Assembly (NCBI GenBank): GCA_018398805.1 | Contig: JAGFBZ010000865.1 | Coordinates: 3,658,001-3,722,000 of the forward strand | From: Hirundichthys speculiger | Taxonomy: Eukaryota > Chordata > Actinopteri > Beloniformes > Exocoetidae | DNA length: 64,000 nt | Direction of reading: 5' to 3' | Shown here: positions 40,942 to 54,310 of the stretch, in pieces | Numbering within the stretch: the stretch's first letter is position 1 | Layout: every line of letters starts with the position of its first letter | Translations under genes and position numbers: made by a program | The notes under the pieces: model-generated | Database searches by the model: none | Told to the model about the DNA's origin: nothing | The model's input: only the letters and a program-made list of their open reading frames with translations

Positions 40942-41237
40942 CAGTGGTTCTCAAATTTTTAATGCTGTGTACCACCTGAGAAACTATTGAGCTCTCAGTA
41001 CCACCATGATGACCTATCTTAAAATATAGCCACATATGCCTTCTCAATTAGCTTTAAACACACAGGAGAGATGTTTATTCCTCATTGTGGTTATTTATTG
41101 TGACCTGAATTTCATTTGAAACTTTGTATTTATAATGCTTTGTCATGCATTGACAAGTCATGACGTTCCCCCCCCGTACCACCAGAGAGCGCTCGCGTGC
41201 CACCAGTGGTACGCGTACCACAGTTTGCGCACCGCTG
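40942..41237. mobile_element. hAT-type non-autonomous element, 296 bp
   Basis: CAGTGGTTCTCAAA at the left and, reverse-complemented, CAGCGGTGCGCAAA at the right, with a perfect 8-bp target duplication TTCTAATG (40934-40941, 41238-41245). TGGTACGCGTACCA near the right end is a perfect palindrome. Confidence 0.95.
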
Positions 41238-41245
41238 TTCTAATG

Positions 41246-44241
41246 AGAAGAAACGTCCTTTGTGATGCTTTAATGTTGCATTAATGAAAAGCCAGTTCAC
41301 AAGCTCTGCAATGTTGTCTTTGATACATTTCATCTGGTCTAAATTAATTAAAGAGTAATATTATTATAGCTAAAAAACATTGGACATCACACAGAGGATG
41401 ACTGTCTAATCTGTCATCTGTGCACCATGCGCCATCCAAATCTCTTTAAATCCATCTTAACCCGTTCACATGTACGTTATGCTTTAATAAACCATTCTTA
41501 AAACTGCAGTGAAACAACAGACCGGGGAGACTTTCCAGAGACCTTTTCATTTCTCTTTGTTTTTCCCAGAGTCTTAGACACGATAATTTGACTGCCGACT
41601 GGTGTTTGTCTTAACCTTTGGCTCACAGCTCGCAGCAACAAAAATGACATCACTTTGGAATATACGTTTTGTTTTTTTTTTTGTTTGTCAGGGGAAAGTG
41701 AGGGTAGCCACGGTTGCTCCTTCCAGCTATGCGCTGTTTAACATTCTGGGTGAGCTGCACATGTTTATGCCTGGGAGCAGCTCAGCACCGCCGTGCTCTT
41801 CAGCTGTTGACCACTCAGCAGCTCCAGCAGAGAAACCAAGGTTGCGTCTCACTCAAGGGCAATTGGTTGAAAGTGGTGACAGGTCCTTCAAGGACTAATC
41901 CTCATCTGTTTGCTTTTATTTCATGTAGTTTTTTGAAAATAAGAAAAGAAAATACGTAAGGGAAGCAGAATTAATATTCTCCACCGCACAAAAACTGAAA
42001 AGCTAAATTAGTATTAATATTATTTCTAGTTAGAAAGTAGACTCTCTATTTTTGAATTTCTGGGCTCTAAAAGTAGCTCCTTAGTCTCTTTTAAATCCAT
42101 CTTTTTTGCCCTGTGCTATGCATATCCACCATCCTTGTATACCCCCTGAGGTTCCAGCCCCAGATTCTCACTCACCGGCTACGATAATCATGTTTATGGT
42201 AACTGCCTAAGAATGCTTTGCTGTGTTCGAAGCGGACAACAAACGAAGAGCGAGGGGGGATGGGGGTGAGACATGCTCTGGGCTTTTCGTTTCATTTTCA
42301 GCTGTTTTCCAGCCATCGGTTATTCATCCATGTTCTAAGTCCATCACTCACGCTCACTTAGGAATCCCCAGATCGCATCAAAAATGGAATTGGGTGAATG
42401 CTGCTTTTCTTGGCATTCCTACTCCACATATAAAGAAAGACCAAAGAAATCAAGTTGAGACGTCCAATATCATTAATTCCAAATGCATCTCTGACCTCTT
42501 CATGTTAGAAAGGGAAAAGACAGTGCTGCTTGTCTTCCAGGCCAGCCTAGTTTATCGATTGCCGTTAGAGGGAAAATGCATGTACTCGTTGGATGTAGAT
42601 GCGTCATATTTTTGGAGCAGCGCATTGCCTCATATACATCTCTCACTCCATCAATCATTGAGCTTGTCAGTTTTACATTCTGGTCTGTTGCCGAGATATA
42701 AGGCTGGAAGTGGTTGTTCTGGAGTCACAGATGAATAATCTATGTGTCTGCTAAATTCTGCCTTCATCCTGCTGGGAAATGAATACCAAACCAGCAGTGC
42801 TCAGCGAGGTGTGGGACTCAAATCCCCGGCTCTTTTCTTTTATCTTTTGGTGCAAATATTTGTCTCATGAATTTCTCTGCCGAGTGTTCCCAGAGATATT
42901 ATGTCCCCGAGATATAGCACGAGTTCTCCTCGACATTTATTCAAATCTTTATTATCTGTTCATGCTCTCCTTAAAGCTCTTAGCTCAGGGAGTACTGCAT
43001 TCATACTTTTGCTGCTGGAGTGTGTACAAAGGGTTGTAGCGTGTCCTGTCGGTGTGAAATGTATTTGTCTGCCAGGAGTCGGAGCAGAGGGCTACCTGCC
43101 TGTGTAATGTGTTAATTCAGCCTCTGAATGCATCGCTCTGCTCAGATTAATTAGTGCTGCAGGGATGACTTAAAGGTTGCAGCCCGGGGATCAGTCAATA
43201 GGGCCTTTGCTGCCTTGGGACACTGTGGGATAAAGTAAATGAATATGTGAGCGCTGAACAGAAGAACTGGAAGCAACAGTGTTTGCCGTCTGTGTGTGTG
43301 CTTTGGCGACTTAGTTTAGGCATACTGTGATGTCTTCCATGTAATTTGTGGAAGGCAATTACTGCTACAGGTAAAATATACTATGCTAAATATATAAATA
43401 TTACATAAGTTATTGGACATGCAAATTTCAAGGAATATATTTTTGATTGATTTTTTTCTTTCTTTGGTAAGAATAGAGCCTACCTGAGTACTGTGAAAAT
43501 GCTGCTACTTTTATCCTCTAGCTGGCAGCACCAGTCATGCATTTGGGCCTTTTAGCAGACACGACCACTTCCTGTAAATAGAAAACGAGAAAAGTCAAAA
43601 CAAGACAGACAAGAATGTCTAAGTGTTGAACCCCACAAGACCCACAAGGCAACGTTCCTATCATCTTTAAGGAAGGAAGAGATCAGCACTGACAGTTTCA
43701 TGAGTGGTGATCCTGTCTACTTTTCCTGGAATAAGTGGAGGGAGGTTCTAACGTGGGGAAGACAGGAAAGGCACAGGGCTCTCATATATAAATGTTGCGT
43801 ATGCACGAAAAAGAGCCTGATAGTTGCACGCCACTTTCCACTCAAAGATTGTGATCTATGAAAAAAAAATGAAAACTTAACACTAGAATGTGTGCACCTG
43901 TAGGTAAATTCTGATCCTCGCACACAAACATTTTGGAGATGCGTGACACTGGTGGTCCAGATGGTGAGGTGGTATGTTCATATATCATACTTCCGTATTG
44001 AAATTAAATACTATTGCAGTTTATATCACTGATTGAAGCATCGATTGTGACAAGGTGTGCAGCAATCACTCTAACTGCTGAGTAAACACATAAATAGTGC
44101 AGCGACACTCGTGCGTAGTGATGAATATGGAAGTGCTGATCAGGATCAGGATGGAGAGAGTTTTGAGGGACCACTGAGATCTTTTGGCCCATGATGATGA
44201 CTAGCTGATATTTAGACGCCCTACAGCAGTGCTCTTGGATC
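41246..44241. other. no recognised gene or repeat
   Basis: Repeat-poor sequence. The longest frame (42223-42738, plus) has no recognisable domain. It may be intron or intergenic spacer. Confidence 0.45.
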
Positions 44242-44243
44242 TA

Positions 44244-44609
44244 CAGTCATGGAAAAAATTATTAGACCACCATTTTTTCTTCACTTTCTTGTTCATTTTA
44301 ATACCTGGTACCACTAAACGTCATCATGTAACTAAAACAGACAGAAAAGAAAACACTGAATGCATAAAAGCAGTGTTTTTGGCAGTACAACGCCATAGCT
44401 ATTGATGTAAAAACTTAAGTGATTTAGGTCATAATCAAGAAAACCATGGAAAATGGTAAGATATCAGCTCTTAAATAAAACTCTTATGAGCAATCTTTGT
44501 GGTTATCGTTATGTTTGTCCAAACAAATGTACCTTTAGTTGTACCAGGCATTAAAATGAACAAGAAACTGAAGAAAACAAGGGTGGTCTAATAATTTTTT
44601 CCATGACTG
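44244..44609. mobile_element. Tc1/mariner-type MITE, 366 bp
   Basis: Ends CAGTCATGGAAAAAATTATT and its inverse, flanked by TA (44242-44243, 44610-44611). The inverted repeats extend to ~75 bp (GTTCATTTTAAT.CCTGGTAC). No transposase. Confidence 0.95.
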
Positions 44610-44910
44610 TATGTGCTGAACTAGGTCCCCTGGGTCCCATTCCTTAGAGCAGTGTAGGAACAGACTGGGCACTGTTATGTTTGTAGTCAGGCAGACATTG
44701 TTAGTACATGCACTACAGAGATGACGATATAAACAGGTGTGGGCAGCAACACTTAGGTGGTCAGAGGGTCAGACTGCAGGTCAGCATGTTAGTTGATATC
44801 CTATAGAGACATCTAGACAAACAAATGGAGGTAAACACCCAGTTGCTCACAGGGTGGAACTGCTGGTCAGTATGTAGCTCTGGAAGCTTGGGTCTGCAAA
44901 CATATACAGA

Positions 44911-44947
44911 AAAAAAAAAGGGGGGGGGGGGGGGGGGGGGGGGGGGG
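44911..44947. repeat. A-run followed by 28 consecutive G
   Basis: Poly(A) followed directly by an uninterrupted G28 (44920-44947). It could form a G-quadruplex on the plus strand; such runs are also prone to assembly error. Confidence 0.9.
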
Positions 44948-45789
44948 AGCAGCACAGAACAGCACAAAAAAAAAAAACTACAAGAATAATGAAGTGCAGT
45001 TATGAGTTGGTTCATTCAAATTGTGAGGGAGATCTCCTTTTTACAGCTCTCTTTTCATATGCTTTCAATAAGCTTGAGGTCTGGCCTCTCTCAAGGCCAA
45101 AAAGACTTCAGAAGACTTGCATATTATTTTTTGTAATGTGGAGATTACAGGACATAGTAGCCACATGCAAGCAGTAACCAGTATCTACCAGAAATTCCTG
45201 TACTTCCTTCAGTTCATAGACATTTTTAGGCATTTGCTGAAGCACAGCTCCCTTAAAGGAACATTACAGAGTTGAAACATCTCTTAGCCTATTTTTAGAT
45301 ATTAAGAGGTGTAAAATTTCATTTGCATCCAAAACAAATGAATTGAAGCATTTTTGAGTGAAAATGGATAATGTTTGCAGCAAAATGGAAATTGATGTTA
45401 GCAGAGGGGACAAGAAGCTGCATCAAAATAAATTACTATCTTGAGTCTCTGACTCAACAAATGTCATTCCAAAGTTGCAAATGTTGCAACGTACTGTCAA
45501 ATGCGCAAAACAAGGAGAGTTCATGGACCTTCTCTAAAAGGGGGTTATATATTAAAAAATTGTTTAGCACTTGAGTGCATGTATTTTGGTGTTTTGAAGT
45601 GAAAATCAAAAAACTCTGACATACCACAACCCTGTAAGTTAATTTGAGGCAGTTTCTCCTGGAAAGCTTTCCAAATAAACCTTGCTTATTCGAGCAACTT
45701 CTAACAGTGCTGTCAAGGAGTTTAACATTTAACATGCTTAGTGAGGCCTGTAAGTTCTAGGTTTTTTTTTTCCTTTTTTTAAATTTCTC
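44948..45789. other. no recognised feature
   Basis: AT-rich; no gene or known repeat apart from T-runs near 45760. Confidence 0.45.
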
Positions 45790-45984
45790 TGACCATTGCA
45801 CTCTTACCTTGGTTGATTTGCTGGGATATCCACTCCTGGGAAGACTGGCAGCTGTCTTGAATTCTTTCCACTTGTGACTAATCTTTCTCACAGTGGAGCG
45901 CTGCACTTAAAATTGTTTGGAAATGGTTCTATAACCCTTTCCAGACTGATGCGCAGAAACAATAATTTTCTTTTTCTTCCCCAT
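45790..45984 (-). pseudogene. Tc1-like transposase, N-terminal helix-turn-helix
   Basis: From ATG 45984 the minus strand encodes MGKKKKIIVSAHQSGKGYRT and ISKQF, then (after one stop) VQRSTVRKISHKWKEFKTAA and SLPRSGYPSKSTK. Order and spacing match the paired helix-turn-helix of Tc1 transposases. The catalytic domain is missing. The surrounding 45740-46400 is probably the remaining element, without visible terminal repeats. Confidence 0.8.
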
Positions 45985-48900
45985 TAACTTCTAAATCTAG
46001 TATTGAGAAAAGACATTTTTTCTCAAACTACCAAAAAGTCTGCTGATGATCAAGTCATCAAGAGCTGATGATTAGGAGCACCTGTCCAGAACCCTCTTAA
46101 GTTCTATGGGACCAGTATGGGGATACTTAGCATTGCTCATATAATTTGTTTTTTTCTTTGGGGTTTATTTTCTTTAATGAATAATGTTAAGTGAAAAAGC
46201 TGTATATTCCTCATACTTTGAACCATAATGATCATATGATTTATGTCAAGTTTTAATGCAAAACTGTCAGAGAATTTAAAGAAAACATACTTTTACTGTA
46301 ACTCATAGGAATAACCAAGCTTTGCAGGATTTTAGTATGTATAAGGGCCATTTACAGGGGGACTAATACCCTTTTCTGGCATATTTCCAAACTGTAAACA
46401 AAGCAGCATTAATGTATACAATATGCTAAGGAGTATTTATTAACGCTTACTGTTGAAGCAAACATGAGTATGAAGGATTGAACTGCTTAATTCTGCATAC
46501 AGTCTAGAAAGGTTAAAATATGTATTAAGGAATCTTTATATATTTAATGAATTGTATTTTTCTATGTCTTTTTACAGTTTCCAATCTTACTTATCAATGG
46601 CAATAATTCACTCTGCCAAACTTATAGATCTGGGTCAGTCAGAGCCCAAAGTGTTATTCTTGATGGGGGGGGGCAGAATGGATCATAAATAGCAATACCC
46701 TTATTGAAATATTGTATGTTTTTTTAAGTAGTTCTTTATTTTTAAAATATTCAATTTTAAATAAATTTTGCCATCATAAGAATGGGAAAAGCAGCCAACG
46801 GTTCAGATCTCAAACCAACTGAATGAGTATGGTGGATATTGGGAGAAAAAAAATTAGCAAAAAACAATCATGCAAACAATCTTTTCTTTTAGTTTCTGTA
46901 CAAGGAAGTTGAAATCTTACTGTTTTTGGTACATGTTTTTTCTTTTTTTTCCCCTCTCAAGGTTGGGCAAAAAAAACAAAATATGCCATTAATTAAAGAA
47001 AATTATTTATTTATGTAGTTTTTTATATGTTAAGGTATATCTATCTAGGCTATAATGAAGCTGTGGAAAAAAAAAAGTTTCATGTCACATCTGTGATGTC
47101 TTTCTTTTCTACAATATAAAAGAAACGAATGAAAATCATCCAGTAGCGGCGATTCTGTATTTTTCACCAGAGGCTGTATTATCATAATGGCGTTGGAGAA
47201 AATGCATAGTTTCTCTCGAGTCCCAGAGTGGATTATTATCTCCACACCTTTTAGCACTGACATCAAAAGATGACTCCTATTCCCAAATGTGCATCTCTCG
47301 GTCTCCAAGCTTCCTTTTTCCTGTTTTTTTTCCTTTTTTTTTTTCCCTGAGAGACAACAAAACCCTCTTTCTTGCAATAGCAATTTTGACCTAGCGTGAC
47401 TTTCCAGGTGTTGAATTATTCTCGTTTCTCCACTTCTGAGATGTTTCACTTACACAACAGAAAGTGAAAGCCAGCATTGTTTTCAGGCACGTTTTACCAA
47501 ATGGGCTAATTAGGATGACTGGCTACCGCTCACACTGCGTTTTAATTTGCTTCCCACAGTGCAGAGGTGTTTCACTTTACAGTTTGTTGACTGCCAGTGA
47601 ATAAAATGCTGATTTTGGCTAGGAACATTAATAACAATATCACTTCTGCCACGCTGGGCGCACACATCTAGATAATGGCATTCAAACTGTTCCTACTGTG
47701 TTCTTTACAACACTCTCTTGGAGACTAAGGCAAAGTGAACACAATTTAAAAATGACAAGACAGCAGTATTCTGATTAGATAGCTGCTGCCACTACACATA
47801 ATCACCTCGGAGACATTGGACTCCATCTTGTACACTTCTAGAATCTGTTTTAATCACAACTATTCACCACTTAACTGTCATAAAATGCTGTTCCTGTACA
47901 GAAAAGGATACGAAAAATGTTGTAAAGAGAAAACAAAATGCCCTCTGCTACATGAAAAACAGCCTGCTCTGGAAGTGACATGGACCTTCACACATATCAG
48001 GGCACACAAACCATTAGCAGAGTGCAGCATGGAAAATGAAGACCTGTTTTGTGATGTTTTGCTCAAAATTACAGTCTGAGGGAGGCATCTCGTAGAGAGG
48101 TATGTGGGTGTCCAAGCAGAGAGCATGAATTGTGAATGAGCAAGTGTCTGAGCTGCACACTTGCATAACAACTTAGCTGGGAGAGAAATGTAGCTCAGTG
48201 AAACTGAAAAGGAAGCATGGAGTGTTCTGAAGGCATCTTGTCATTTGGAAAGAGATTTCTTATTCCTTAATACAAGATTATGGTTCACTCATTTAGGGTA
48301 TTCATAAATCATTGAATGCTCTTTTGAATAACATCCTCTGAAGGTAGAGGGGCATTTTAAATATATGGTACATTCCTTTTAAAGCTCTAGGTGCTGATGG
48401 GGTTAATTAAATAAAGTAATTTCATGAATAACTTTTTTCTCTGCGGCAGTCTGGAGAGGATACAACTGATGGAAAGGAATTCACTTCACAGAATGTCATC
48501 CTGTTGATTTAGATTTAAAAGGGAACAGCTGTCAGTGTTTACACTGATGAGATGAAACGTTACGGTAATTTTTCTTTATTTTGTATTCTGATAAAATAGA
48601 ATGGAAGCCCTTTTGAGCAACAAGCATAGATTGGACAAACTCCCAGTGACACTCGTACATTTTCTGAAGAGTGCTTTGGAAGCCTCTTTTCCCCATATTA
48701 TATATTTGCGCAATGTTATTTTGTAAAAAATGGAGAACCTGTAGGGTTGAGAAATTGGTTGGAGCACACTCACCTTATGTTAGTCACAGTTAGCTATTTT
48801 ACCTTGGCTGGATGATGCTAACCAATAATGCTTATTATTATTATTATTATTACTTTATCTTAATTCTGATTTAAACTGGTTTAAACATATTCACTTCAAA

Positions 48901-49770
48901 CATTGCTACTGAAACATCTAAAACTAGTGCTACCAGAGCTGAAACGAAGACCTGTTGGTTAGCCTCTGTTTAGCCATGGCTAGCAGCCTTCAAACAGGAG
49001 TGAAGATAGCAAGTTTAGGGTGCTTAGCTTTGCCTCTGAACCCTTCCGGGCCAAACAACAAGCCATATCATCTTGGCTAGTCACTGGCTTGGAAGTCCTT
49101 CAATCTAAAGAAAAAAAATAACCTCCCTTACAATTTTTATGGGATGTGAAATATGGAAACCAAAACCTTTTTTTTTTTTCAAACCCTTGTTGATGTGTGA
49201 CAATAAACTGTAAAAAAAAAAATGTAGTAGTCCCACTAGGATGGGTGTCCAAGGTTACTTTGGCCGGTTTTTGCCAATAGCAGGGATGGTAAATCGCCAC
49301 AGCAAGAGAAATGTTCCTTCAAATTAATTGAGATTGATATTTCGATGTTTTCTGCCGCATTGAAAGTAAATACAAGTGGTGCCACACTGTTCTGTCTTTT
49401 GGAGCCATTTCGAGATGTTGTAGCTATGGAAGCACATTGTAGTCAATAAGGATGAACTCCAGAAAACAGATTCACACGTGCAAATTCTGACTGCACGTAC
49501 GCAAACTATGTTCAGCCTGTACAATTTCACCAGTTGAGAGAGCAAATTCAACAATCAAGAGCCAAAAAAAGTGTTGCAAGAGCACAAAACTGCCACTGGG
49601 TGGAGCCAAAGCCCCAGTACTGCTCCCTTGGTAATTTCTTTGCTTGCTCTGAGCTTTTATGCTCGCTAGGAGTATCTTATTGACCACAGTGTCCTTCCAT
49701 AGTAGCCCGCATACAAAACAGCAACACCTCATGTCTCGGTGTAGCAGTTATATATGTTTATATACACTCT
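45985..49770. other. mostly unique, no gene recognised
   Basis: Contains a short (TTA)n tract at 48832-48851 and, at 49590-49740, sequence (CACTGGGTGGAGCCAAAGCC) that resembles a frequent fish dispersed repeat. None of the open frames shows a known domain. Confidence 0.4.
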
Positions 49771-50580
49771 ATCAAAAGACACATAACCTTTTTTTTTTTG
49801 TCACTGTTTGACATTAACTCAGTCTAAACATTTCCTGTTTTAGGTCAGTTAGGATTCAGCTGAGGGAACTTCATTTTTCCTGCTAGTTTTCACATTGTAC
49901 TATATTGACAGAAGCTTGTACTCACCTTGGCTAGCTGTACTGAACATCACTTGTAAGATCACGACAGGGACTTGGACAGTTCAGAGGCAATTTAGAATGA
50001 CTTAGAACCAGGTAATAAAGAGATAATGTCCTGTTGACAATGGCATAACATTAGCAAATTAGTTTTCATGTTAAAAGTGCTTCTTCTCAGAACTTCAATC
50101 CATTAAAAAAATCTCTTCCTTAAACTACGTTCAAGGAAGCCCAATCCTGCCTAATTTCACTCATGCTCTTGACAGTATACAAATGTCTACATACAGTGCT
50201 CTTCGAGGGTTTTTCATGCTTTAGATGTTTGGATAATAATCCACCAAGGAATCCTGTTCGTGAGGCATCTAAGTGGTTGCAAATTCATGCTGCAGCATGA
50301 CATCAGCTCTAATCATACAGCCAGATTTATAACGAATCATCTTCCACCACAAGCACTCCTCTAACAGATGGTACAGCCACCACAAAGCCCTGGTCTCAAA
50401 ATTGTCAAATCATTGTGATATTACCAGGGACAGCTGAGACAACTCAATCCACAGAACTGTTGCCAGTTTTCCAGCAAGATGCTTGAAACAACATTACCTG
50501 CTGTGTGCCTTGAAAAGCTGTGTGCACTAAATGAGCTGTACATGCCAAAGGTGGTCACACTTGATAGGTTATGGAGTTTC
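49771..50580 (+). pseudogene. highly decayed Tc1/mariner-like element
   Basis: The plus strand at 50287-50345 gives LQHDISSNHTARFITNHLP, resembling the second catalytic Asp block (QHDNxPxHT) of Tc1 transposases; further on LRQLNPQNCCQFSSKMLETT fits the C-terminal part. Frames are heavily broken. CACTCTATCAAAAGACACAT at 49767 may be one end. Assignment is tentative. Confidence 0.4.
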
Positions 50581-51119
50581 CCTGCACTTTCATCAAATTA
50601 CTTTTGAAAACATTCACACAGCTGCCTAAACCTTTACACAGTCCTGCATACATATATCAAAATTCTGCACGCAACACCACAGTACTGTGGGTTTGCATGA
50701 TAAAGTGTTCTTCATCCTGCATTGAGGTTCATGCCAATTCTGTCAGAGGAAATTGGAAACTCTTTGAAGTTCTTTCAATTAGTCTAAGTAGTCAATGTTC
50801 TTATAGGGGCACTTCAGACAATGCGTAAAGGTATGAAACTCATAAGAGGCAGATTTTAAAACCATGGTCAAGATTTAAATAGTTATATCTAAGAAATCCT
50901 GACTGAAAAATGCATTTTGACATGTAGGTCTTTCATCAAACCCTCATTTCCTATGAAACATTTCTTATGTTTCCTGTAGTATTGTATTTTGATTTTGTAG
51001 CCCCGAGGCTTAAGCGAAAGAAACTCTAATGGCCTTGTTACATTTATTAATCTCTATTTCTTTTTATGCGGCTATTTTAATGCCGCCTCGCAGAAATTGG
51101 AGTTTAAAACATCTTTGTC
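50581..51119. other. no recognised feature
   Basis: AT-rich, non-coding as far as I can see. Confidence 0.4.
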
Positions 51120-51620
51120 TAACTGAAATCAAACTAGACTGAACTTCTCATAGTTGGACTAATACATTAAACAGGCTAATCCCTGAATGCAAGTGATGCA
51201 AAGGTCCATGTGCTCAGCACATAATCTACAGTTCCTGCCCCCAGCTTTGATGTGGAAGTCCTGGAAGAAGCTTATATAGAGCGATACAGAGAAGGGAATA
51301 AAAACTAAAGTGTACAGGATGTAAGTAATGTATTAGAGCTGTCAGTGTACTGCTGCCATTGCTGCAATTTGCTGTCACTAGCTAAACAAACAATTTATCT
51401 GTTGTTTTGGTGTTTGGTATAATAGCTCAACCAGAAAAGCCAAATGCTAACAAGCTGAGGGAGGACATTATTGCAGAATATTGTGACTGTACTTTGGCTG
51501 GTAAATCAATTATCTCCACGTGCATGTATATTGGGACAAAAGAAAGGCGTCAGATTAAACATCCTACTTGAACTATAACCATAACTGGACTAAATTGTGT
51601 ATGTAATCGTACTGTGTATT
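51120..51620 (+). repeat. dispersed repeat, second copy of 26570-27050
   Basis: Shares ordered blocks (TGAACTTCTCATAGTTGGAC, TGGAAGTCCTGGAAGAAGCT, GAGCGATACAGAGAA, AAAACTAAAGTGTACAGG) with 26570-26800, same orientation. Class unknown. Confidence 0.6.
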
Positions 51621-54116
51621 GTCAGTGGCTCTTTTGTCCACCCTGTCAATCTATGTGTTTAACATGGCATCACAATGGTTGCCCTTTGATTCATTTGGTT
51701 GATTTATTAAATATTTCAAAAGGGTAATTCTTACATATGGCACCTTTTTAACAGACTGAGCTCTCTTTTTTACTGCATATCTGTTGAGTGCCCTTTCAGT
51801 TCCCACTAATGAAACCCACCAATAGACATACACCTCCAGAGTCTGTAGATATTCAAATCCCAATATCCCGCCCAATAGAAAATGCCAAGAACAAAATCAT
51901 GAGGTGATATTAATATTTGAAGATAAGGTCCTAATTCCAACCAGAAAAACAATTCAAAAACTATAATTAACATGGTTTAAGATGAGACAGTTAACCAGTC
52001 ATGTTATATTATGTTGTATCCAGTCATCCTATAGGTTCTTCCGTCAATCTCTTTAACATGTCCAACATTAGACTGAACAAACTTTTTTAATTTGTTCATT
52101 ATCCATTGGATACAACTGCAGGTCATACTACTTTAAAACTGTTATGGAAGGTACTGATTCATAGCCTAAACCATGACTGGCATACTCTTTAACAGGGTTA
52201 TTTAAGGATATGTTCCACATGCTTTTAGTGGAGATGCTGTCCTCCACAGCAAAATTTCCTCCTCTGTTTTTGCATCACCACTGTGTGCTCTGAGTTCTCT
52301 TCAAACATACTTAAACTTATTTTTCATTTTGTTTCTTCCTCTTTACAAGCCTTGCCCTTTAGCTGGCACACACGTGTTTTTGGAAAAATGCTTACTCTTA
52401 AATCATTTAGCACTTTTTGTGGATCAATGATCCCCCTCCAAGTTTGGAGAAACGATGTGTATTGGATTGATGTTTCCCAGAGCAACACTCTGAGTAAATA
52501 TATCTGCATTCATTGAGCTGCTCTGCTCAATCATACTGCTTTGGCTGCAGTACTACGAGGTAGCTTGCACCCAGAGGGAAAGATACTGGCAAACACTGTA
52601 AGGTGATGTGTTGACTGCTAAAGAGCCTTTATCTGTGTGATTCCACATCACATAGTGCTTTCACAGATTTTAATGTCTATATATAAAAAAGACTTTACAT
52701 TCAAAGTTTTTAGTTTTTTCCCTTGTGACTTGATTTGTGATAATTACACTACAGAAGTAAATTCTTATTTATTTATTTTATTTTATCTTATCCTGGCACT
52801 TCATTTATTCTTTTAGTTTTTTTTTTTGTGACTGAAAATGCTGAAAATTCATTTGCCATCTTTGTCATCAGCTGTCATGCTTTTTTATTTACAGTATGTA
52901 TTGTAGATACTGTACCCTGGTTCTGTTTAATCAGTTTGTTTAGATCCAGGCATGATGTAGTTTGTTAAATTCCATCTAAGGATAGAAAAATGCAAAAAAT
53001 TGCTCTTGAAATGTTCGAGAAAGTGCAGCACTTCACATGAGATCCATCAGATTAGATGACCTCCAGATTTCTTCTGTACATCCGCTGCTGTCACCAGACA
53101 AGTAATCAATAGGGCCTCGTGAGGACAAAAACAATCCCAGAAGACGTTTAAAAAATGTATAAACCGCTTTCACTTGTTTAATGGCTTGGCTTATTCCAAG
53201 ATGCCTGCCAGAAAAAGGGCGATGCCATCTGTTTTAAATTGGTACTGGCCAGGAAGGCAGCTTTTGACGGTGTTGTTCAAATCAATCAGACAGAAGACAG
53301 AAGGAATCTCATTATAATTATGCTGATGCTGGAAATCATTCATGACCTAGAAAATGTTTCCCCCAAAATCTTTTACAGGAGGTATTTTTACGGGGCAACT
53401 TGTTTCTGGACAGATGTCTTCTCTCTCTATCTGATCTCTGAGTCTTCAGCAGAGAAAATGAACTAAACCATAAAAAGAAGACCACATTTAAAATCAGTTT
53501 CCTTATTGAAACACTTTCCCAACGAGATGGCTCTCCTGTGAATTCAAAGTTCCATCCCTCTGCTGTTCTTTACAGCTTTGTGTGTCTGATGGACAGGTTT
53601 ATGAAGATAAAGCTTGGGGTGGGACGAGGACTGGAGTGGTGAAAAATAAAGCAACAATATTCATGACTTTGAGCTGGTACTATAGATGAGGCGACTTAAA
53701 TTGCTTTTAAGTTCAACACATCAATGACCCAATACTGGACTGAGACTTGTGATTTAAGAGTTGCAGACAAAGTTTTAGAATTCAATTTTTCCACCATGAT
53801 GTCCTGCTCTGTTGGGATGCCATTCTCGACAGTGTGACGTATCCTTAAGCATATATTGTCTTTTCTGCTAAAACCCCTGTAACTTAACCACATCTGCCTG
53901 CGATGCCTTTAATACTAAAGTTTGGATACAGCAGCTGTACCTGGGGCGACGCATGGACCTGCCATCTATGACATCTGCAGCTGCAGAGATGCTGGACTCA
54001 CCACGTTTCATTTTTTCCAACACCTCAAAACCAAGTTACTTAAGAGTTACTCAATAATCAATCAAAAATCAATACTGCGGACTGTTCTACCAAAAGGAGG
54101 TTCATTTGATTATAAA
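51621..54116. other. no recognised gene or repeat
   Basis: Apparently unique sequence. The frame at 53239-53466 lies in a slightly GC-richer, less repetitive stretch but shows no domain. Confidence 0.4.
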
Positions 54117-54130
54117 GGCATTTCAGATAT

Positions 54131-54296
54131 ATAGGGACTATGTCTCTCGGCTGGCCTGGGAACGCCTCGGGATCCCCCCAGAGGAGCTGGAAGAAGTGGC
54201 CGGGGAGAGGGGGGTCTGGGCCTCCTTACTCCGGCTGATGCCCCCGCGACCCGACCTCGGATAAGCGGAAGAAGACGGTACGGTACGGTACGGTAC
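54131..54296 (+). mobile_element. 5'-truncated Rex3/RTE-like LINE tail
   Basis: The plus strand encodes the very end of an RTE-like RT ORF (DYVSRLAWERLGIPPEELEE, VAGERGVWASLLRLMPPRPD, stop) followed by GCGGAAGAAGACGGTAC and a (GGTAC)n tail. A perfect 14-bp target duplication GGCATTTCAGATAT flanks it (54117-54130 and 54297-54310). Only 166 bp remain, as expected for target-primed insertion with severe 5' truncation; perfect duplication indicates youth. Confidence 0.9.
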
Positions 54297-54310
54297 GGCA
54301 TTTCAGATAT

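Noticed and set aside
42223..42738. 171-residue open frame
   Set aside because: No recognisable domain, odd composition and no splice or promoter context; length is compatible with chance in a 64-kb window.
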